Assembly: GCA_003991915.1 (NCBI GenBank)
Contig: RQTK01000415.1
Span: 298,082 to 362,081 of the forward strand
DNA length: 64,000 nt
Source of the DNA: Elysia chlorotica
Taxonomy: Eukaryota > Mollusca > Gastropoda > Plakobranchidae
Direction: 5' to 3'
Position 1 is the stretch's first letter. Each line of letters begins with the position of its first letter. The translations under genes were made by a program, and so were the position numbers. Below, piece by piece: positions 1 through 54,800 of the stretch. The notes below the pieces were generated by a model, which saw only the letters and a list, made by a program, of their open reading frames with translations, did not search any database and was not told where the DNA came from.

Positions 1-74
<74 letters not shown>
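1..74. repeat. (AAT)n microsatellite at window edge
   Basis: Perfect AAT trinucleotide array that is cut off by the start of the window. Confidence 0.97.
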
Positions 75-76
<2 letters not shown>

Positions 77-2535
77 TTGTTGTTTTGGGTTGTTGTTTTT
101 GTTGGGGGTTTTTTCTGTTGTTGTTTTTCTGTTTTGTTTTGTTTTTGTGTTTTTTTGCTGAAACCAAAAGTTTACTACTGACTGCTCGTGCCACTCTAAC
201 CATTGACGTATTAGACTTTGAGGAGGTGAGTGCAGGGTCCGCTAGATCAGAGCCCTCCCAACCAGAGAGCTGCGTGAGTTCTCTATAGAGGGAGGGGCGC
301 CCTCTCTTCCGGTTTAACGTCTCCTAGGTTCCCCTGGGGGATCCTATACGGCGACAGGCGGCGTTGACAGAAGACAAAAGATCAGGAGGAAGGCAAGACG
401 TGATAGATCCTATGCTGGTTCATTCTATCACTACGAGGCTGGTCCTCTTATGTATGGGGTTCCCTAATTTTTTAGTTTCTAAAGTGGAAAGGGGGGATAG
501 GTTGAGACAGATAAGACAAACCTTCCCTTCTACGCTGGGGGGCGGGTAAGGTTAGGTTTCTACATTTAATTTTCTTTTTATGAGTGAGGCAGGAGATTGA
601 AGAAGTAGTAGTAGAGCTGCGTGAGACTCTAGAGCTGGGCTTAATGTACTCGCCGTCTCAGGCTTGGGGCCATGGCTGAGAACTAGTCTAACAAGGAAGT
701 CTTGAAAACCTTTTAACAATGCTTTTAATCTAAAACCCCTGGTGAAAATTGATATGATAAAAAGAAAACTATTCAAAGAATAACACAAACAGGGGCGGCA
801 ATCACTACAAAAAGTTTCAATTAGATAGGCTAATATTGTCACTGTAAGTCTCCAAAAACTATATGAATTACATGTTATTTCATTCAATACAAAAACAACT
901 TCTGCTGTGATTGAAATATCAGTAGTATAGAACCAACTGTATTTATACGACTTAAAAACAAATTAAAAGGAAATGAAAGGATCGCACGCAACAAAACATG
1001 GGGACGATAATTATTCCAAATAATACCTTGAAAACAAATCAGGTAAATTGTAAGTTTTCGGAGTCGTCAACCAGAAAAATCCTGAGGGAAACAGCTGTAT
1101 TGTTTCCTTAACTAACCTCGTTAATGGAAATCAGGCTGTCATTTTGTACTTGATTACTCCTGATTCCCCACGCTGCTCTAGTTTCTGGAGAAACGTTTCA
1201 CCAGCGCTTCTCTCCCTGCTGTCATTACAAGGATTATCCGGTGTTGGGTAGTCGACAGCAGTCTGCTCTGGAAAGCATGAATCCAGGTTGTTTTGCTCTT
1301 CTTTACGTTATCTATTGGATTCCATTTTGGACTGATCCATCTCGTTTGACCTTCGTCCGCCTACAGCTTTACGTAGTCTTACTCTCGTATCGCGTCTTCA
1401 TGAGTAACGTGGAAGCGTTGTAGCGCTTGGAAAGTGCGTCGTTCAAGCAGGAAAGACAGAAGAGTGAGTGACAAAGAGTGAGTGACACAGAGAGATAGAG
1501 AGAGAGAAAGAAAAATAGAAAAAAAAAGAGACAGAAATACTGCAATGTTCTTTAGCCCTTCAGTAACTGGTAAATAATATTGTGTGAAATAATTGCATCT
1601 ATTTAAATCGAAGTAAGACACTAGACTTGCTTGGGGGATAAAGACATTATTCAGCAAAGTAATTGACGTAAAAGGAAAAGTATGAAGGATGTATTGATAT
1701 TGAACACTGTTTCAGCGTTTTGATGACAAGATGACTGGCAAGGCGCCATGATAAACTCGGAAGCACCAGTTTCCATGCAGCCCGACGGGGGCTTTGGACG
1801 AGCCACAATGTTAGCTACAGAATCATTTTTTGTTAAAATGTGATTATGATCTTTTAATCGTTGAAATAAAATCCTATGCAGGGTATTGCTATTTCCATCT
1901 TAAATTTTTAGGACGTTTTTTGCCCTATAAAAAAACATCTATAAAAAGACAACACCAATTAAATAGATAGTAATTTTGTTTCGGATAAGGAAGGAAGTTT
2001 GTTCTGTGTTTAACTTCACATCAAATAGTGCTACCAAGTGTTCCACCTGTATATATAATTATTTTATTAAACGAGAGACAACCTTTCTTATGGCAGACAA
2101 ACTTTTGAAACGGGGGGCTTATAGCTACATAAAACAAATTAGGGTTCCCCGCACCTAGCCCATACAGTGATGGACAGAACCAATGAACAAGATGTTTAGG
2201 TGTTTTTGATTCTCCTGTCTTTGGATCTTTTGCGACATATTCTAAATCAGGGATTGGTTAAAACCCGTTAGTTAACACCGATCTCCTACATCACATTTGA
2301 AGTTGGTAAACAATATATTATCAATTTTGGAGTAGTGCAATTTGAATTTTGGGGGGTCAAATGAATTCGGTACATAATTTTTTTTTCAATTTTTACTATC
2401 GTCCCTTATTATCTAGGTACTAGATCTTTCGAGGCGTTTTTGTTTGTTTATTGTTTTGTTTGGGGTTTCTTTGTTTGTTGTTGTTGTTTTTTGTTGTTTT
2501 GTTTTTTTGCGTTTTACCTATTTTCCTTCCGATAT

Positions 2536-2556
2536 TCACACACACACACACACACA
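2536..2556. repeat. (CA)n microsatellite
   Basis: About ten perfect CA units in the upstream intron. Confidence 0.9.
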
Positions 2557-2764
2557 TTTCACATTTTTTCTATAATACCTTATGATGTTTTTTGCGTCCA
2601 CCTATTAATACCATTAGTTTGAGTTTGAGTTCATGATCTTAAGAAAAGCCACCTGATTTACCAACTTTTCATTCTCTTTCTCCCATATATTTATGTTATG
2701 GAGACATGCATCATGCCTCTCTATGAGGTTGAATCTTTCTATCTTACCCCTCGAATGGAGAGGG

Positions 2765-2915
2765 AGGTAGCACCAAACAGTAGAACACACGACTTTTGAT
2801 TTAGAAGCCCAGGTTTGAATCCCTTTGGGTCGACATCAGTATATTGTTACCGAATGAGACAAAAGTCTTAAATTCTCGCTCCGTCAGACGTTAGTCTTGT
2901 GAACTGTCCACCAGG
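2765..2915 (+). mobile_element. tRNA-derived SINE-like fragment
   Basis: A tRNA-like head with a B-box-like GGTTTGAATCCC is followed by a body ending GTCAGACGTTAGTCTTG. That body resembles GTCAGACGTTCATCTTG in the fuller SINE at 54124-54400. It is too degenerate for a functional tRNA. Confidence 0.5.
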
Positions 2916-2991
2916 TAGCCTGCTTTTGACGACTGGAACTATAACCAAGCAACAGTTCCCTCACACCAGGTCGTGCTTTCTCCTTCCCCAG

Positions 2992-44731
<41,740 letters not shown>

Positions 44732-46277
44732 ACAACTCAAAACTGACAAATCAACAGCTTTACAGACATCGTGTCGTGATCACATCCACCTGAAGCACAC
44801 AACTTTTTGATTGCTGACCATATTGGGAAGTAATTTATAAACTACCAACCGTTTGGGAGTCTCTGATAAAATTTGGATCATCAGAGATCAGACTTAGATC
44901 TGTAGGCTACCAAGTAAAGACTCTGGCAAACCTGCTGTGAACAGCAACAACTGAGCACTCAAGCCAACTGGTTTTCAGTGAAGCAGGAGAGACATTTCAC
45001 CTGTGTGACTTTTTCATTTCCATGGCTAAAAAGGACTTTTTTTGAAGAACTGAAGTAAAGAATCATGAAGCAAGTGAAACAGCCGGTGATACTTCCTCTT
45101 GAATTTCATAAATGTTGAAAGGCCTAGGAAAAAGAAGGAAAAGTCGGAAACTCTACTTTCCATTGTATTAATTGATCCAAAAACTTTAAATTGTGTTGTT
45201 TTATGGACTCTTAGATTTTTTAATATCATTCTGTATTTGTTCTTTTTTAGTTTTTATTTTTTTTTATTTTGCTCCTGCAGACCAACAAATTTTGCTTAAT
45301 ATCTCAATAAGGAAATTCCGATAATTCCAAGCTTTTTCGAGGCAGCTACACAAATAGTTAACCTGTTTTGTCAGAAGCTCAAGACTGCACACTATCAACT
45401 CATTGATTTCAGTCACAGGAGATGTCAACAACACTTTGCCAACAAATGTGTTCCTGTGGTTCCAAGCAATACATTTAAGTCGAGCCTGTGATATCTTATT
45501 GTATCTTTCCATTTCTGGTTGATTCAAATAAGTAATATTTACTGGTTGTAACGTTTAATAATGTTAAATTATATGCTTTCTCCACAATTATATGTTTAAT
45601 GAATTCTATATCATCACATTAAGGCCTGAGTTTTCCAAGCATTTTTTATTTGTCTTTGCAAGTTTTTAAACAGAAGCAGCTCCATCAGTTAAAATTTACC
45701 TGTTTGTTTTGGGTTTTTTTCGTTTTCAATCTTTCATATAAAGAAATCCTAAAGAATCTGAGGCTTAGACTTTAAGATAATCAAAAATTTCTTCTGCATT
45801 TTCTACTTTCATTGTAACAGATCTTGCCATAGTGGATTATTGCGTGACTAGTCTTGTTGTAGAGCATCATAAGAAGGGTGAGAAACGGACTGCATATTTT
45901 TGGTTTCCCTGCAAGTACTGCGTGTAAATGTTTACAAACAGAACAGTAACTAATATAGCCCACATGGATCAATTCTGATTAGGCCACCGGTACGAAACCC
46001 ACCAAGAAATAACCAGTTTATTTTGGAACCCTAAACATGTAGGCCTATTTTGTATTTAATTTTACCGAGCAAAGTGTCAAAAAAATGATTTTGGAAAAGG
46101 AGTATTTAACCTTTTTTTTTTTTCTTATTTTCCTTGCTTCAGACCTTTCCCTTTCAACATATGATGTATTTGAAGCCTTCATAGACAATTCAGCATCAAA
46201 ACTCATTGTGGATGCAAAATATTTTGTGATTTCAGTATTTTTCAAACTGAATCAGGTGGTGCTTACTTTTTTGCAGT

Positions 46278-46452
<175 letters not shown>

Positions 46453-47906
46453 TTTTTTTTCTTTAATTTTACAGATCCCCAGATCAGTTTGGTTGAGATT
46501 AGCACCTTCATAGAGCGACCAAACAAAATTTGACTTGAATCGTGTATATCATAAGTTTGATTGACAATTGTTTTAATGGCTATAATTACACTCAAACCCT
46601 GTGTAAGGTTTTCTTATTTATTTATTTATTTGTATCAAATTCATGCAGTTTATGTTTCAGTTGGCGTGTTCATGATGAACAACAATATACATAAAAACCC
46701 TCTGTTTGTTACTGATATACACCTCTTTGCATTTTTGCTTTTGTAAATGTTAATACATATATTTGTTTTGCTCTATTGCAAAGTTGTATTCATATTTTTA
46801 TAAGACATAGAATGTAACTATTGTGCTTGATGCATTTATACGAGACAGAATGACACAAAATCGATGTAAGATAAACAAAATCTTACATGATGTCAGCCCC
46901 ACAGTGCAATAACTTTGTACATAATGATAAAAGAATGCTGTTTTGTAGATATATACGATTACATTGTTTATGATCCAAATTTAATAGAAACCTTTTTTCA
47001 TTTTGTTTTCAACCAAAACAATTTCAATTGCTTAACAAATAATTTTACTTGCCAGTTTCTGTTGATGCTTTTCTTTACATTCCTAGTGGGACTCTAGCTT
47101 CCCTCCTCACAGATATAATTTTTCTGACTTTTTCCAACTTTGTTTCAATTTTGTTCTACTGATTTATAATATACTTGTCTTAAAACATTCTTCAGATAGA
47201 ATGACAATGCTTAAGCTGCACTGTGAATGGGATAATCGAAAATTCTCTTCTTTAGTTGTTTATGTTTGTGTTGTTGTTTTTTTTTTGTTTTTGTTTGTTT
47301 ATGCTATCTTAATAACATTGTTGATACTGAAGTAAAATTGTATTTTGTTCATGTTTTTTGACTGCAACCAAGACACTTGTTCAGTCGTAATATTCTTCTT
47401 TTCAGCTCAAAGGCTCTAGTGTTTTGTTGCATTATTGATTCTATCATCGTTTCTCTATTGTTATATCAGTGCAAGGTTAAAAAAGCCATATTAGCCAACA
47501 AATTGATTTCTATTTGCAAGCAGGCAACACGAGAGCATGTTTTTAAGAGATATGATGTGTTTCAAATTTAAGTATTTTTAGTGAGAAAGATAATCATCTT
47601 TGGACAAGACCCGACTCAAGGTGCATATACATGTATTTCATATACCCAACAATAACCAGCCTGTTAATGTCAAATGAAGGGCGCACAGATCTATGATAGT
47701 GTAGGCTACAAGTCTAGCTTTAGTTCACATAGTTATACAATGCACATGTTGGAAATGTATAAAAATATACGTGTAACAATTTTTCTCAAAACATTTTGCT
47801 GTTTCTTAAGTTGTTTAAAAAATTGTACCATGACATGCTGGTTCGTGCCATGATTACTTTTGAAACCCTGTATTTTTATAATCTGTGTATTTATTATCTA
47901 CTTAAT

Positions 47907-47912
47907 ATTAAA
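47907..47912 (+). terminator. Candidate PLCE1 poly(A) signal (ATTAAA)
   Basis: attaaa is followed about 14 bases later by a genomic A run (tatgtaaaaaaa). This would give a 3' UTR of about 3.2 kb. Other AATAAA-like hexamers exist further on, so this is only one candidate. Confidence 0.3.
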
Positions 47913-50900
47913 ATGCCATTTATGTAAAAAAAAAAAAATGAAACATTTGAATTTTTCTAAAATTTCGAAAACAAACATATTTACATGCAAAATTTAAAAG
48001 AAAAAAAGGGTAGTATATGCATATTATAGTTATGAACTAAATATCTTGGTGCAGTATTTATTCCAAAGGTAGCTTACCCTAGATCAAAGGTTAGACTTAG
48101 ACTCCGAGTAACTTAGAGGCAAAATCAGCTTGTGTACCTAAAACTAAAAGTATAATTACCAAAAGAGCCTTAGTGGTGTTTACGCATGATGCGTCGGCTC
48201 AGTAATTTGTTAACTAGATACTCACTGCATATTGAGTGGGAGGAAAAGATCGTATTCATCACACCATTTGGATTTACTTGCCTGCAGGGAATGGCGATAC
48301 TTACGTGAGTATGGACTCAAATGCAGTGAGTACAAACACCAAAATGTTTTCTACATAAATCTGTCTTTTGTGAACTTTCTTCAAAAAGTAATGTAGAAGT
48401 AAGAACGGGATTTGTGGTGAAGTGAAGTTGTATTATCGTCACTGCGTTTCAGTATAAGGTTTAAATAGGGTTTCCAATACACGTTCGTGTAGAAGACTTG
48501 TTGTGATGCCAACTGGAGCATTGTTTTTTATTGACTCATTTCGTGTAAAGTAGCATAATAAACTAGTGCATAGTATACTTAGTCACTTGATTGACTTTTA
48601 CTAAACTTGACAACCTTTTTTTTTTTAAAGTAAATTTATGGAAAATTGGCATCATTTTTTTTCAGTTACATATACAAAATTGTCAAATATGCATAAGAAT
48701 GCTAGATGCAGGTAATAAAGCAACTGATTTAACTGCAATTGAGTCATGCAAAAAACTCGAATTCACCAATGGATCCAAATATATTTTTTACCAATTAAAA
48801 AAATTATGAGAAAGGAATGAAAATTTGCTTCGTAGAATTATTGCAGAGCAAAATATATAAATATGATTTACATTTAGGAAGCAGTACTATTTTACTAAGT
48901 AACACTTTTTGATATGATATTATGACATATTTTGGTTTCACCAAAACCGAAATACTTCATTAATTTTCCATTTACTTATGGACTAAAATTTGAAACACAT
49001 TATACCCACACAAAAAGAAAATTGTTTGAACACATAAATAGAAGTGCTAGAATTAGGATCAACCTCTGTCAAAAGTTGTAGTTCAGTCTGTGACATATTA
49101 ATCCCAGCGCAGTTGTATGGATACCATTTTTCATTGGTTGTTTTGTTCTTCTCCTCTCCATTCTTTTATTGGGGACCTACTACAATGAAGACTAAATCGT
49201 GGCTTAAGATACTGTAATTTAAAATCAAACTGATTTTTTTTTTGTCATAGAATAAAAGAATTTAAGCCTTTGAGTAATAACTTAAATACTCTTGATTTTC
49301 GTGTGAATGTCGAGCTAAAAAGACAAGACATCTTTAATATAAAATGCATAAAACATAAATCTCATATGAATACCCGATTATGGTAGCATTTTCCGTTTTT
49401 AGTCTCATGAGCCAAGAGGCAGTTTAAATGTGCAGAAAATCTAGTACTGTTAGTTATGTGTTATTAGTTAGTCTATATCATTTGTAATGTCCAATAGAGA
49501 TTTTACTAAGCCGCATATCTTGTCTTTTGCTTAATTTTGTCTCATTTGTGTAATTCTAACATTTGCAAAGCATGTAATGCTTTTACCAATTTTATTAATT
49601 TGTTTTGAAAAGTTGAGCCATAAGTTCAGCTTGAACCTTATGTGATAAGCTTCAGCCATTGCTGAATGATTGCTTGACTTTTGTTCTTTGGTTAAGTTCT
49701 GCTAGACAAAAAAATTGATCAACAAAATCTTTACTTGAGCATGTAATGCCAACAGACTGATCTCTTTACGAAAAAGAAAAAAAAAAGGCATTTTTGCTCC
49801 TTCTACCTGGCTCATACATGGTAAAATATTGACACATGTATCATCATTTGGCATTATTTAGCAAGGTCTATTAGTTCATATGTCCTATGTTATATGGTAA
49901 GCAGACAAGAAAATTGAAGAATTTCCACGGTACATGTAACACCACTTTGCATTTGGACAGCTCTGAATGATTGTAAATTTCTGTAAAAATTAAGTACATT
50001 TAAGCATCTCTTCAGGAGTTTTCTTTACAAAGATCTTAAATTTTTACACATACTTCCATTCTGCTGTAAGTTCTTAAAAGCAAAGCAATACAATTGAACA
50101 ATGAGCTGGATATATCAATACATTACATATCTACAACATTGTCAATCTGACAGCCCCACTTCCCTACCGCCTTTGTTGTGAGGCGTGTTTAATATGTTTA
50201 TGATACCTGATCGTATAATGCTTCCTTGGTTTTGCAAATTTCAGTTCTTGACAATATATTGTGTATTTTCATTGTGACCAGCAATGGTTGAGAACAATGA
50301 GTTAATCCTAGAAAAAAAATGACTATGTTTGGTAATGCTCTTCGATAAACCTCTCTTTTTAAGAGAAAAACAGAGTAAATAGGTTTTGAATAGTGAGCAT
50401 TAGAAGTAATTGTAGTCATACCCCACTCCCCCCTCCAAAAAGAATAGAAGAACGGTTCAGCAGTGTCATTTAGTATAGATAGATAACACAATTCAAAGTT
50501 TGGATACAATATTATTCCATGTTGAGATGATCAATAGAAAAAACCACTAGACAACATGTTTGTATTAATTTATTTTTGTTGTTTCTTTTACAACAAACGA
50601 GTGATAAATACATGTAGTTTATATCAAAATGCATGTGATATTCCAATTGACAAAATCAATGTACATCTTTTTTTAAACCTGTAAAAGGGAAACTGCCCAT
50701 CCCTCTAGATTTATATGGTTGTTGTAAATTGTATTTTTTTATTGTTGTTAAGATCTAAACATCACTGTATATTCACATTGGTAATCAATAATAATTGCTT
50801 TCAATCATGATTTTGTAAATAATGGTTTTTATTTGAAAGTAAAACTAAAAGAATACAAAGTTCTTTGCGGTGTTTTGTTGTTTAGACTACAAAGTGTACC

Positions 50901-51628
50901 TCACAAAATGGAGGTGTGTATGAGAGAGCTTTTGGTTAAACTTCCAAAGCGTTACAGTAACAATGTTTGTGAAACATGGTAAATATCACACTGAAATCTA
51001 TCATCAAAACTTGTTTTACGAGCCAGGGAACTAAGAAATGCCAGTAACAGGCCATTTAACTACTTCATTGTAAACAACACAGACTATTTTAATTATAACA
51101 TGTGGTTGGTCGATGCAAGTATGACAGACATAGATAATCAACTTGGCTCACCAACAGTTTTATTAAGATCTGCATAAGGCTTACAAAAGCATTGCAAATT
51201 TAAAATACATTTTTCTTCTTATACAAAACAAAAACATGAAACTGTATCATGCTTAGTCTAAAAATCCGAATGTGGTTGGATCATTCAACACCTCATTAAC
51301 CTTTAATATTTTTTTTTTCTACGTCTTTGTCACAATGCATTTTGATATAGGATCATCATCATCATCATCATCATTATCATAGTCCTCTACACTTGGCCGA
51401 GTACAGGCCATGGATCAGAGCGCCATCCATTTCGATTTCTGGCATGGTTTTCCAAGTTGAATCTTGATTAAGCATACTTATTCCAATTCTACATATAACT
51501 GAATCACATTGTGTAGTTTACAATCCAAAGCATAACTTTTTTCACTGGAAAAAATACATGTAAGTTCATGACAGTGACTAATGTGAAGTGCAAGAAAATC
51601 AACATTCCTCTTGATCAAAATATCTTGA

Positions 51629-51634
51629 TTTATT
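51629..51634 (-). terminator. Candidate METTL18 poly(A) signal (AATAAA)
   Basis: AATAAA on the - strand about 125 bases after the stop codon, the first such hexamer downstream. Further copies lie at about 51160 and 50567. Confidence 0.35.
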
Positions 51635-51757
51635 TTAGGAGCATGACAGAGGGAGGAAGAAACATTATTCAAATTAGGAAATCAGAGACTGGAGAAATTA
51701 AACTGATAGCAATGTAACATTAAACATATGATAAATACAAACATAACGTAACAAATG

Positions 51758-51816
51758 TCATCTGTAGAGTGGGTCTGACTCCTGCCGCCGCAGGATGATG
51801 ATCTTTCTTGGAACAC
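51758..51816 (-). CDS. METTL18: METTL18 exon 9: C-terminus and stop
   Basis: 59 nt, phase 1 in (cttcctctcag|). It encodes GVPRKIIILRRQESDPLYR, then TGA. It aligns with the last strand of the vertebrate enzyme (EGLKRFIIEI) but diverges after IIIL. Confidence 0.85.
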
Positions 51817-54800
51817 CTGAGAGGAAGAGAGCCCAAAATTAAACAGTGTGTCAGTGTATAGTACGGCGCTCAAAGGGTGTCATTTTAGTTGACCTAGGCC
51901 AAGACGCATGCGGCCGTGATCACCTTATCTTAATGGGGGTCACGAGAAGATCACTTGACCTCTCCATTACCTGCGGTGCTGAAGTCTGTTAATGAATTTA
52001 GTGCCCTCATAATTAGTGCTCTAGGTTAGGTAGTATTAATAATGCGCTATCTTAATAATGTCACTGGAAAAACAAAAAGGAAACTCCTGTTCTTTTTTAA
52101 AAAAACGTGTGTTTAAGTTTAATAGTTTAAAAGATATGCATGTATAGATTAGGTATAAAAAGTAGAATAAATGACATTAAAAAGGCTTTAACTTAACTTT
52201 AAATCATGAACGTTTGCGCCAATCAAGCTTGATAAAAACTTCATGAAATTGTTCTGTACATGTAGATCTATCTCAAACATGTCACTTAATTTCATTGTCA
52301 TTCTTTCACCTGTATTGAATTATGAGTAACTAAAGTATAAATTTACAGATTTTGCTACTACAAAAAAAAATGGAAGTGAAGCCTTTTTTATTGCAAACAT
52401 TTTTAAATACTTTCAAACAGTTGCATTATACCAGGAATGTTTTTGATGAAGGAAAAAAGTATAAACCATAAAACTTCAATCTACTTAAAAAATGACTTTT
52501 TACAAAGTTCATGAGTCAGGTGTATCTATACTGACATTCTTGGCTTTTCTTTTTTTTTTAATGGGTAAACTCATGTCGAGATGGGGGGTGATCTGAAAAA
52601 GATGAGACTTAAAATAAAATTTAGTCTTTCAACTTTATTTTGAATACCAGTCTCTCGACTGTATCTTTTGGATATCTTGGTGACTGTTCTCAGTGCCTGG
52701 GTGTCCAAGTAAAACCAACACAAAGTGACAATGTTTCAGGAATGGAATGTAGTGGTGTTCAAGAATGTGCTGTTTTAAGAGTTTTTTTGCTTTGTTTTGA
52801 ATAATATCATCTGTAGATCATCATGCACGCATCAATGGCACTCTGACTCGACGCAATCACATCATCAGTCATTGGTTTGCACAACAATAGGGCTACATGA
52901 ACTTGGCAAAATTTGTTTTAAAGAGTGTTCTGTTTGTGTTCACTGTCTAGTGTAACTGATGTCATCAGAGCTTTCACTGAGCCTAAAGCAACCTTTTAAC
53001 TGCGTCATCTTGTCATGGGTGTTCAAGAACGGGCTCCAGTGGCTGCCATATTACTTAACTAATTCGTTAGGCTCACATCTAGTTTTCTGGTTATCCAGAG
53101 ATCTAAGGCATGGGCTTCCTGTTCAAGAAGCTTGTGGGGTGTTTCAAAACGACACAGAGGAGAATATGAAGATAGGAAAAAGCAATAAATCCAATGGTAT
53201 CTGCAGAAAAGGGGTGAAGCTAGAATGAAAAAATTACGCAACCTGTTTGATGTTGCCACAACTCTCCTGCAATGCTCGGTTTCTTTCACTGATACCTCAA
53301 ACAGTTCTATCCTCCAAGGGACCTGATAAAGCTGCATCCAATCACCCCCTTGGCATCAAGCACCAAATACAAAGATATGTCCCTTGTGGGCCTGACATGC
53401 CTAACAGTTTACACTTTCCCATTGATCACAATATATATATTTCTGAGTGTGTAGACTCATTTTAGACCCAATTTAAAATAATTCAAACCTTTAAAAAAAA
53501 TTGACAAACTTACCTTGAAAAATAAGTAGACTAACCAATTAAAGTTTTGTCATAAAGTTTTGTTAAAATACTGACCTGTTTTTATCGTGTGCACAATTTC
53601 TGCTGTAAAACGTTTTCGACTCTCCACGTATTCTATGAAGCCGTCAGTTCCACCTCCTACTCCAAAATAGTAGACTTTAGCTGCAACCACACTGGAGAAT
53701 TAAATTCAAGGAAAATAGCTGTGACCCACACCTGCTAAGACTCTTTTGAACTGTTGTCATAATAGCACTCGGTGTATAGAGTGAGCAAAAATACCTCCTA
53801 TCTTATTTTAAAAAATCAATAATTTAAGACATCTGTCTAAAGTTCAACTTCACAATTGGTAACTCTCTCTCTCTCTCTCTCTCTCTCCTTCAGGGTTCTC
53901 TATCTCTCTCATTCTCTTTCTAGCTCAGGCTTCACTCTCTCTTTTTCCTTTCTCCCTCAGACTTCTCTTTCTTTCTCTCTCTCTCTCTTTCTCACAGTCT
54001 TCTCCCTCTCTTTCTTGCCCAGTCTTATCTCTCTCTTTCTTGTTGAGGCTTCGCTCAGTCTTTATCTACATGATTATCTCACCTACGTTTTCTTCTCCTT
54101 TTCTCTCGTGACTCTCGCTCACCAGGGGGCGAACAGGCAGAAGGGGTAAAGTGTTTATCTCCCAATCGGAAAATTTTCGGTTCAAAACCCATGATCGTTA
54201 AAAAAAAAAATACTTGTCCCATTTTGTCTCCTGCTTGTTGGGTCGGTGTCAATTTTGTATAGTGTGAGCAGATGAGATACAAGTCATGGTATCCCAGCTC
54301 TGTCTCTGTAATGGCAGCACGTAATAAATGTCAGACGTTCATCTTGGGATCCATCCACAATATACATGTGTCACATAGTACTGACAACGGGCACTGAGTA
54401 ACAGAAACAAGTCAAATTTTATACTCTCGCTCAGATTCTCTCCTTCTCTGTCTGTCTATCCCCCTTCTCCCTCTCTCTCTCTTACCCTGTTTAAGATATT
54501 TATCTTCATAAGCTCCTCGTTCTTTGTCTAGTTCGGTAGGCTTGAATTTGTCCACTCTGGAAAGTGGAATGGCACCCCAATTGATTGAAATTAAAGTTAA
54601 GTCCAACTTCAGCACTATATAGGCTATTTTGTGGACAGGTTTCAAGACTAAGGGATTGCAATTGAAGGATTTTAAAAGGCACAAAACCAGCACAATTTCA
54701 ATTTAATTGCCAACATGTGTAATCTAGTTCCTTGCCAAAATTAATTTTTAACAAAGACTGAACATTTCAGTAAAAATTCCTTTGGTTAGTACATGTGCCC

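Larger units (their letters stand above)
1..2991. other. Upstream PLCE1 intron sequence
   Basis: No exon is recognised. The stretch opens with an (AAT)n microsatellite, then T/G-rich low-complexity DNA at 90-165, a short (CA)n at 2536-2556 and a tRNA-derived SINE-like segment at 2765-2915. It ends in a clean acceptor (cttccccag). Short open frames here have no recognisable similarity. Exon 1 needs two codon bases from an upstream exon, so this is intron and not a promoter. Confidence 0.7.

Noticed and set aside
364-549. Small open frame in a GC-richer patch near the left edge
   Set aside because: No start context, domain or splice partner is recognisable, and it is not needed for the PLCE1 frame.
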